Below the pieces are notes generated by a model that saw nothing but the letters and a program-made list of their open reading frames with translations, searched no databases and had not been told where the DNA came from. The translations under genes were made by a program, and so were the position numbers. This document shows positions 32,671-34,123 of a stretch of DNA of 34,123 bases, in pieces (within the stretch, counting starts at the first letter, position 1; each line of letters begins with the position of its first letter). Origin of the DNA: Elysia marginata (lineage: Eukaryota; Mollusca; Gastropoda; Plakobranchidae); NCBI GenBank assembly GCA_019649035.1, contig BMAT01013671.1, forward strand, positions 109,519 through 143,641, written 5' to 3'.

Positions 32671-33239
32671 GGATAATAATAATAATAAGGATAATAATAA
32701 TAACAATAATAGTAAATCTTATATCCTTTTACACATAGCTTTTATTCTGTATAAGACAATGTTTTTTACGTGACTCATATATCAAAGAGTACTAAAATAT
32801 GCACAGTGACTGGATTTACTTAAAATAAGACGTGAAGATTGCAAACCATGCGAAAAAAGGGTGAGCTTGAACACCAAAAATGGTATGTGCCTCACGAGCG
32901 TTCCAGTGGCAGATTCAATCTTGTAAATCTGCTTTGAATTATCTTTGTTTAGATCATACAGAACTACATGCACCCTTTCTGGATCCATATCTACGTTGTA
33001 GGTGTACTCCAAGTGTTGTGACTTCGAACATTAGTATTTAGTTCTTACTTTGAGACTGATATCAAACATTAACACCGAGACTAATAATCTTCCTGTATTT
33101 ATTAAAATGGATTTTCCCGAGAATGGTCTCAGGAATAAATAAATTAAAGTAAATTACATCGATGCTAGATCTAATTATATAAGAAACAACTCACCTGACG
33201 TAACCACACACTGAGAGTCAGAATTTGGTTTCGTTCATC
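22290..33239 (-). CDS. nAChR alpha-type subunit, gene B (4 exons in window; first exon outside)
   Basis: Neuronal-type nicotinic acetylcholine receptor subunit, a plasma-membrane cation channel gated by acetylcholine. The join is complement(22290..22460, 23795..24788, 26760..26869, 33195..33239), 439 residues and a stop, with GT/AG borders throughout. Seen in order: loop D Trp (SVWLRQ), loop [10 protein letters not shown], Cys-loop C85-C99 with exactly 13 residues between, loop B Trp106, loop C Y166/C168-C169/Y173, M1 about 187-209, M2 about 217-237, M3 about 244-272, a cytoplasmic loop of about 115 residues, M4 about 391-413, and a 25-residue extracellular tail. GEK before M2 is the cation-selective signature. 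Adjacent cysteines define an alpha-type subunit. Intron phases (0, 2, 0) are those conserved across nAChR genes. The signal peptide and first residues (about 70 by comparison with gene A) are missing because the exon should lie near 34.9 kb. The subtype is not assigned. Confidence 0.95.
22461..23794 (-). other. Gene B intron 4 (1334 nt)
   Basis: Phase 0 intron between the cytoplasmic-loop exon and the M4 exon. Contains a degraded SINE. Confidence 0.9.
22870..23015 (-). mobile_element. Degraded tRNA-derived SINE
   Basis: On the minus strand: A-box-like GTATCTTTGTCTAGTTTTAG, B-box-like GGGTTTGAGTCT, then GGGAAAGGTTCTTAGCACTC and TTTCCTCGCTCTCCTCATGT. The body shares its GGGAAAG...TTTCC...TGT(T)AAAT pattern with the SINE at 6398-6722. 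No clear tail. Confidence 0.5.
23795..24788 (-). CDS. Gene B exon 4 (994 nt: Cys-loop to cytoplasmic loop)
   Basis: The main exon: one base plus 331 codons, from [10 protein letters not shown] to [10 protein letters not shown]. The acceptor is ctgtag and the donor gtaagt. It holds the Cys-loop ([15 protein letters not shown]), the loop B SSWTYHG, the loop [13 protein letters not shown]1, M2 ([18 protein letters not shown]), M3 and most of the cytoplasmic loop, including the conserved [21 protein letters not shown] and the pre-M4 [16 protein letters not shown] helix. Sequons NGT, NVT and NLT are visible in the extracellular part. The loop F stretch between the loop B Trp and GIDL is about ten residues longer than I recall for insect alpha subunits and carries an extra Cys (C119). 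Confidence 0.96.
24789..26759 (-). other. Gene B intron 3 (1971 nt)
   Basis: Phase 2 intron between the 110-nt and 994-nt exons. Contains a TCTAGAT-rich direct repeat (about 26060-26473). Otherwise nothing recognised. Confidence 0.9.
26060..26473. repeat. TCTAGAT-rich direct repeat pair
   Basis: Two copies of about 115 bp (26060-26172 and 26356-26473) share gatctaaatctaaat, tacactgaaa(c/t)atctag and aatccacat. The spacer is about 185 bp and is also rich in CTAGA. Confidence 0.65.
26760..26869 (-). CDS. Gene B exon 3 (110 nt, EWYDLRLKW...LVLYN)
   Basis: Thirty-six codons plus two bases. The exon starts with [16 protein letters not shown] and ends with [10 protein letters not shown] followed by AA. 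The acceptor is attag and the donor gtaagc. The 110-nt length and phase-2 donor match the conserved nAChR exon coding for loop A. The split codon becomes Asn when joined to the next exon, giving LYNNADGDF. The loop A Tyr of the aromatic binding box is present. Confidence 0.95.
28238..28410. repeat. Paralogous intron-2 block 1 (copy B)
   Basis: Partner of 61-250, offset about 28.2 kb. Confidence 0.6.
29365..30365. repeat. Paralogous intron-2 block 2 (copy B)
   Basis: Partner of 940-1930 at an offset of about 28.42 kb. Reading frames that look open in one copy are broken in the other, so this is non-coding duplication. Confidence 0.8.
30778..31280. repeat. Paralogous intron-2 block 3 (copy B)
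   Basis: Partner of 3300-3790 at an offset of about 27.48 kb. The change of offset relative to block 2 reflects the extra sequence at 1935-2935 in copy A. Confidence 0.85.
31464..31999. mobile_element. 536-bp element with 111-bp terminal inverted repeats
   Basis: The left arm 31464-31574 and the reverse complement of the right arm 31889-31999 have equal length and differ at about 11 of 111 positions. The 314-bp centre has no reading frame of note. The equivalent site in gene A intron 2 (about 3949) lacks it, so it inserted after the duplication. Target duplications are not obvious. Sequence up to about 32075 may also belong to the insertion. Confidence 0.75.
31969..32023 (+). other. tRNA-like RNA polymerase III promoter (A and B boxes)
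   Basis: TAGCTTAGATGCTAGCGC at 31969-31986 resembles an A box, and GGGTTTGGATCC at 32012-32023 resembles a B box at normal spacing. It overlaps the outer right arm of the inverted-repeat element. The left arm has the A-box part only. Not a functional tRNA gene; more likely a SINE head. Confidence 0.45.
32587..32712. repeat. (AAT)n microsatellite
   Basis: AAT triplets with GAT and AAC variants, in gene B intron 2. Confidence 0.95.
33195..33239 (-). CDS. Gene B exon 2 (45 nt, [15 protein letters not shown])
   Basis: Fifteen codons in phase 0 encode [15 protein letters not shown], the nAChR beta-1/beta-2 strand carrying the loop D Trp of the complementary binding face. It is flanked on the minus strand by acceptor tttcag and donor gtgagt. 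A 45-nt exon at this place is a hallmark of nAChR genes. It has the same protein sequence as 5230-5274 and differs from it at four synonymous positions. Confidence 0.95.
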
Positions 33240-34123
33240 CTGAAAAAAAAAACAACCCAAGGCAAATGATTTTGAAGAGTTAACGAAATAAAATGTAAAA
33301 AAAAACACAGTCAAGTCTTAAAAGAAGAAAAAAAATACCCAGAAATATACCACTAATCACATTCTTTTTAAAATCTTCAAATGTTAACAGTGGAAACTGT
33401 ACAGGCCTAATTATAGGGCACAATAGGGCGTTATCCGTTACCAAAAAATGATGTCAAACTATTGATAGAACCAATGGCATTCGTCATTTCCCACTAAAGA
33501 ACTAATAAAGAGACCTTCGTTCAAGCCGATACACTAATTGTAAAAATATTTTTACTTCTTTAAAAAAACCCAGGGTTTTTCCACAAGTCTTTTAAGCAGT
33601 TTCTGTCGACCTACTTCTAAACACAAGGAAAAAGGCTTTAAAGCTATCACACATTCTTCCTCATATGAATCCTATCAAACTTTTTAGCCGAATAATAAAG
33701 CCATTTTAATTTTGCAAAAATGCACCTTTTAGTTACTTTTGTTGAAGGCCACAAGAAACTCAAATTACAAAATTCATCATAACTTCCTTTCTAATCCATA
33801 AACTTATAGATAAAATGAAATTATGCGCACAACATTCTTTCTACAAGGTTCGTAGCTAAAAATTTATGAAATTTGAATTTATTTTGTTAAAAACAGTGAA
33901 AGCCTTTAATTTAGAAAAGGTACCTAAAATTTAAGATAGATGCTTTTACCATAGCAACCGACGAACATTGCAAGAAAAAAATTCCGGCTGATTTTTTTTT
34001 ATCTCTTGGTAAAATTACCTGAACTTTTTAAAATAACTCTAAAATGGATCTTTATTTTCACCCTGGTAATATGCATGGATAGAAAAAATATTAATCGAGA
34101 GATATATGACTTAATAAATTTTC
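33240..34123 (-). other. Gene B intron 1 (partial)
   Basis: Upstream of the 45-nt exon. The first 160 bp align with gene A intron 1. The rest is AT-rich with no exon recognised. If intron 1 is as long as in gene A, exon 1 lies near 34.9 kb. Confidence 0.75.

Larger units (their letters stand above)
26870..33194 (-). other. Gene B intron 2 (6325 nt)
   Basis: Phase 0 intron between the 45-nt and 110-nt exons. Collinear in part with gene A intron 2. Carries a TCTAGAT-rich patch (28590-28730), a 536-bp inverted-repeat element, an AAT microsatellite and an open segment at 32782-33012. Confidence 0.88.

Overview
The window is eukaryotic nuclear DNA, most likely from a gastropod mollusc. It is AT-rich, dense in microsatellites and tRNA-derived SINEs, and its only recognisable genes are intron-rich nicotinic acetylcholine receptor (nAChR) subunits. 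TCTAGAT-rich repeats and mollusc-type SINE bodies suggest a heterobranch snail or slug, but the species cannot be fixed from sequence alone. There are no bacterial-style operons, rRNA genes, intact tRNA genes or CRISPR arrays.

Two nAChR genes lie head-to-tail on the minus strand. Gene B (right, 22290-33239) is complete except for its signal-peptide exon, which should lie just beyond the right edge. Its exons are 45 nt (33195-33239), 110 nt (26760-26869), 994 nt (23795-24788) and 171 nt (22290-22460). They encode 439 residues: most of the ligand-binding domain with the full aromatic box, the 13-residue Cys-loop, the vicinal Cys pair of an alpha subunit, and M1 to M4 with a cation-type pore. 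Gene A (left) shows its signal-peptide exon (6924-7142) and 45-nt exon (5230-5274); the rest lies left of base 1. The 45-nt exons encode the same 15 residues and differ only at four synonymous positions. Intron positions and phases match, and several intron-2 blocks still align at an offset of about 27.5-28.5 kb. This is therefore a segmental tandem duplication with a unit of about 28 kb.

Layout: 1-5229 is gene A intron 2 (partial). 5275-6923 is gene A intron 1, with a palindromic hairpin element and a SINE. 7143-22115 is about 15 kb of intergenic DNA with microsatellites, GA tracts, a 997-base assembly gap and no convincing gene. 22116-22289 is the probable gene B 3' UTR. 22290-33239 is gene B. 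33240-34123 is gene B intron 1 (partial).

After duplication each copy acquired its own insertions: a 149-bp MITE-like element and about 1 kb of unknown sequence in A, and a 536-bp long-inverted-repeat element with a tRNA-like promoter in B. The two products should be closely related subunits of pentameric ligand-gated channels. The less familiar material is in the mobile elements, including two hammerhead-ribozyme-like cores, rather than in a new gene system.
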